Source: Vulcanimicrobiota bacterium
GTDB lineage: Bacteria; Vulcanimicrobiota; Vulcanimicrobiia; Vulcanimicrobiales; Vulcanimicrobiaceae
DNA: 64,000 nt
Assembly (NCBI GenBank): GCA_027452165.1
Contig: DAIDGX010000024.1
Location: 230,590-294,589 of the forward strand
Direction of reading: 5' to 3'
Part shown: positions 62,381-64,000 of the stretch, piece after piece
How positions within the stretch are numbered: the stretch's first letter is position 1
Layout: each line of letters begins with the position of its first letter
Made by a program: the position numbers and the translations under genes
Notes under the pieces: generated by a model
Databases searched by the model: none
Told to the model about the DNA's origin: nothing
Seen by the model: only the letters and a program-made list of their open reading frames with translations

Positions 62381-62727
62381 AGCTTCAACCCTTTTGCGCC
62401 AAAGCTCGCATTGGCGCTCGTCGCCGGAGCGCGGTTTGCCGGAGGTTGCTGCGCCGGCTGTTGCGTCGCTGGTGCGCTACTCGCGCGTCGCGAGCGCCGA
62501 CGTTGCGGCCGTTTCATGCACGCCGTGCGGAGGAGATCGGCGCTGATGCTCTCGCCCATTGCTGCCGAGATTTCTCGCGCAAGGGAGCGCCACGAATATC
62601 CGCGTTGACGCAGCGCGAGGATCGGGTCGCGAGCACTAACGAGGAGTTGTCGCTTCGCACTGACGCGCGACGACGGAGCGGCCTCTTGGAGACGCTGTAG
62701 GATCGTTTCGAGTTCGGATGCTGTCAC
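62377..62727 (-). CDS. small basic protein, possible partner of ParA-like ATPase, 116 aa
   Basis: From GTG 62727 with GAGG upstream. The helical segment DPILALRQRGYSWRSLAREI then SAAMGESISADLLRTAC resembles a putative DNA-binding helix pair, like TraK/MobC-type or ParB-substitute accessory proteins, but I cannot name the family. The C-terminus is Arg/Ala/Pro-rich. First gene of the minus-strand run, 56 bp from the large palindrome. Confidence 0.55.
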   Translation of the reverse strand: MTASELETILQRLQEAAPSSRVSAKRQLLVSARDPILALRQRGYSWRSLAREISAAMGESISADLLRTACMKRPQRRRSRRASSAPATQQPAQQPPANRAPATSANASFGAKGLKL

Positions 62728-62782
62728 CGTGTACCTCGGTCGGAAGATGCGTAGTGGCGACAGTCTAGCTGATTTCAAAAAG

Positions 62783-62852
62783 CGATGCGTCTCAGCGCGC
62801 GCACACTTGGTGAGACTAGTCTCACATCGTGCGCACCGGTTGAGACGCATCG
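62783..62852. repeat. 70-bp four-site symmetric palindrome, candidate oriT or operator
   Basis: CGATGCGTCTCA (62783-62794) and TGAGACGCATCG (62841-62852) are perfect inverted repeats. Exactly midway is the 14-bp perfect palindrome TGAGACTAGTCTCA (62811-62824). Both spacers are 16 bp. Four TGAGAC/GTCTCA motifs are thus arranged with full two-fold symmetry between divergent operons, next to a MobC-like gene and the relaxase. Confidence 0.85.
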
Positions 62853-62960
62853 GTGGTTAGGCTATGCGATAATGCTCGCCATCAAAGCAATCCGCCGTGC
62901 GAGCGATACGCCGCGATGCCTGCGGAGCGCAGTCACGACAACGTCAAATAAGGATGCAGG

Positions 62961-63353
62961 ATGGTGCCCAAGGGCAAACGAGAATCGAAAACGCAACGGC
63001 ACGGCGGGCGCGTCGTGCTGTCGCTCGACGTAGAACCTCGCGTGCGCGATGCCTTGCGCGAACGCGCCGCCCTAGCCGGCGTCTCGATGGCGGAATATGT
63101 TAGCGTCGCACTGGCTCAACCGAGTCGCGCGTTCGCGACTACGTCTGCCGAGATAGCGCAGCCGCTCGCACAGCTTTCGTATCGGATTTCCCGCGCGCAG
63201 CACGCCGCTGCTGCGGGCGATCATGAGGACGCGGCTACGGAACTTGAGTCGGCGAGGCGCATTGTCGCGGAAGCGATGCGCCCGCTAGTGGCTCCGCACG
63301 CCGAAGAGGTTCGCTCGGGCGACAGGCGACGCGCCGGCGGTTGGAGCGGCTGA
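62961..63353 (+). CDS. MobC-like ribbon-helix-helix mobilization accessory protein, 130 aa
   Basis: ATG 62961. The N-terminal RVVLSLDVEPRVRDALRERA with AALAGVSMAEYVSVAL is a ribbon-helix-helix of the CopG/MobC kind. Mobilization accessory proteins of this type bind oriT beside the relaxase. The rest is helical (LAQLSYRISRAQHAAAAGD). It overlaps the relaxase start by one base (TGATG). Confidence 0.75.
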   Translation: MVPKGKRESKTQRHGGRVVLSLDVEPRVRDALRERAALAGVSMAEYVSVALAQPSRAFATTSAEIAQPLAQLSYRISRAQHAAAAGDHEDAATELESARRIVAEAMRPLVAPHAEEVRSGDRRRAGGWSG

Positions 63354-64000
63354 TGGTCGGTAAGCTCTGCGCTGCGCCTGCAAAGGGCGGCGCGGCCTCT
63401 GGCTTGATCGAGTATCTCGTTGGCTACGCGATCAGCGAGAAGGGCGCAACGCGTCAAGAGATCGCCGACGCACTCGACGGCGTCTATGCTGAATCGGAGG
63501 AGCGCCTAGATCTTGGTGTAGGCGCCGTATGGAGACCAGAGGCGGGCGGCGGAACGCGGCCTTCGTCCATACTCGTGCGGAACTGCGCTTCGTTCTCGAC
63601 CGCGAGTTTAGAGATCGATGCAGACGGAGCGCGGAACCCCGGCATCCGATCGAGCGCGATGCATTTCGTTTGGTCTTGGAATGAACGGGAGAGCGGCTTG
63701 CTAACCGATGAGCAGGCGCATGCATACGTTGGGCAGGTCCTAGAGAAACTGGGACTCAGCCCTCACCGGAGCGTGGCGGTCGTTCATCGAGACACCGACA
63801 ATCTGCACGTCCATTGTGCTGTCGGTGCCGTGGACCCGGGAACGGGACTTGCCTTCGATCGCACTGGGCTTCACCGGAAGATGGCGTGGGCTGAGCGCGA
63901 AGTCGAGCTCGCCAACGGTCTCGCCCACGATCGCGGCCTCGCCGTTGTCCAAGATGCCGGGCTTTCCACCGCTCATGTACGCTGGGCCGATAAATTCGAA
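63353..64000 (+). CDS. relaxase/mobilization nuclease, 5' part (runs off window)
   Basis: Open from ATG 63353 to the window end (216 codons, no stop). The relaxase metal-binding motif III is clear: VVHRDTDNLHVHCAVGAV, with H145, H152 and H154 (pattern H-x-D-T-D-N-x-H-x-H of PF03432-type MOB relaxases). The N-terminal motif I tyrosine lies near SGLIEYLVGYAI (Tyr20 or Tyr24). Overlaps the MobC-like gene. The C-terminus is outside the window. Confidence 0.88.
   Translation, partial: MVGKLCAAPAKGGAASGLIEYLVGYAISEKGATRQEIADALDGVYAESEERLDLGVGAVWRPEAGGGTRPSSILVRNCASFSTASLEIDADGARNPGIRSSAMHFVWSWNERESGLLTDEQAHAYVGQVLEKLGLSPHRSVAVVHRDTDNLHVHCAVGAVDPGTGLAFDRTGLHRKMAWAEREVELANGLAHDRGLAVVQDAGLSTAHVRWADKFE

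Larger units (their letters stand above)
54393..64000. mobile_element. one end of an integrative mobilizable/conjugative element
   Basis: From the tRNA-like fragment rightward come a tyrosine integrase, an excisionase-like protein, divergent regulators, an unknown membrane protein, a VirD4/TraG-type coupling protein, small partner proteins, a ParA-like ATPase, a MobC-like protein and a relaxase that runs off the edge. No type IV secretion core genes are visible, so the element is either mobilizable or its transfer genes lie beyond the window. Some cargo genes look less GC-rich than the core. The right boundary is outside. Confidence 0.75.

Noticed and set aside
1..64000. CRISPR arrays or complete rRNA/tRNA genes
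   Set aside because: Reading through the window showed no regularly spaced repeats, rRNA-like sequence or complete tRNA; this was by eye, without a covariance scan.

Overview
This is a roughly 62-65% GC (judged by eye) chromosomal window centred on the replication origin of a diderm (outer-membrane) bacterium. On both sides of the dnaA-dnaN region transcription runs away from the origin: rsmG, mnmG, mnmE, khpB/jag, yidC, yidD, rnpA and rpmH lie on the minus strand, and dnaA, dnaN, recF, a dciA-like gene and gyrB on the plus strand. A complete LPS set (lpxA/B/C/D, lptB/C/F) shows a lipid-A outer membrane. Families best known from cyanobacteria and relatives (the lipid-A-disaccharide-synthase-related protein, a DUF3084 protein, a RuvC/YqgF-like protein) suggest an early-branching diderm lineage. 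My best guess is Candidatus Eremiobacterota (WPS-2) or a relative; this is an inference, not a proof.

Layout. 1-4989: tRNA-modification genes with two small unknown genes between them. 5000-6850: an insertion-sequence graveyard (IS21 scrap, two halves of an IS256-type transposase) around a small unknown gene. 6842-11339: a solute-binding lipoprotein, a membrane protein and the classic khpB-yidC-yidD-rnpA-rpmH operon with a readable promoter. 11929-13946: two DnaA-box clusters flanking dnaA, with an AT-rich tract before dnaN (oriC). 13947-18948: replication genes. 18998-39763: an uninterrupted outer-membrane-biogenesis supercluster: tamB, bamA, three OmpH/Skp-like chaperone genes, lpxD-lpxC-fabZ-lpxA-lpxB, a phosphoesterase, an LpxB-like paralogue, an O-antigen-ligase-like protein and lptC-lptB-lptF. 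Many neighbours overlap by ATGA or GTGA, implying translational coupling. 39760-45439: RuvC-like protein, beta-barrel-like protein, TPR protein, glycosyltransferase and a very large pseudopilin-like protein.

45443-49937 is accessory: a TacAT-type toxin-antitoxin pair with its operator inside the promoter, a lipoprotein, an orphan Doc/Fic toxin bracketed by perfect 34-bp direct repeats, and a Pro/Thr-rich exported protein. 49981-54365 returns to housekeeping: recQ with an unusual C-terminal domain, then dnaX, ybaB and recR.

From about 54393 to the right edge lies one end of an integrative mobilizable or conjugative element next to a tRNA (or tmRNA) 3'-end fragment. It carries a tyrosine integrase, an excisionase-like protein, two divergent regulators around a palindromic operator, an unknown membrane protein, a VirD4/TraG-type coupling protein, a ParA-like ATPase and small partners. 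A 70-bp four-site symmetric palindrome separates these from a MobC-like protein and a relaxase that runs off the window. The least ordinary observations are that palindrome (candidate oriT or master operator), the RecQ with a UvrD/PcrA-type tail, and the repeat-bracketed Doc gene.
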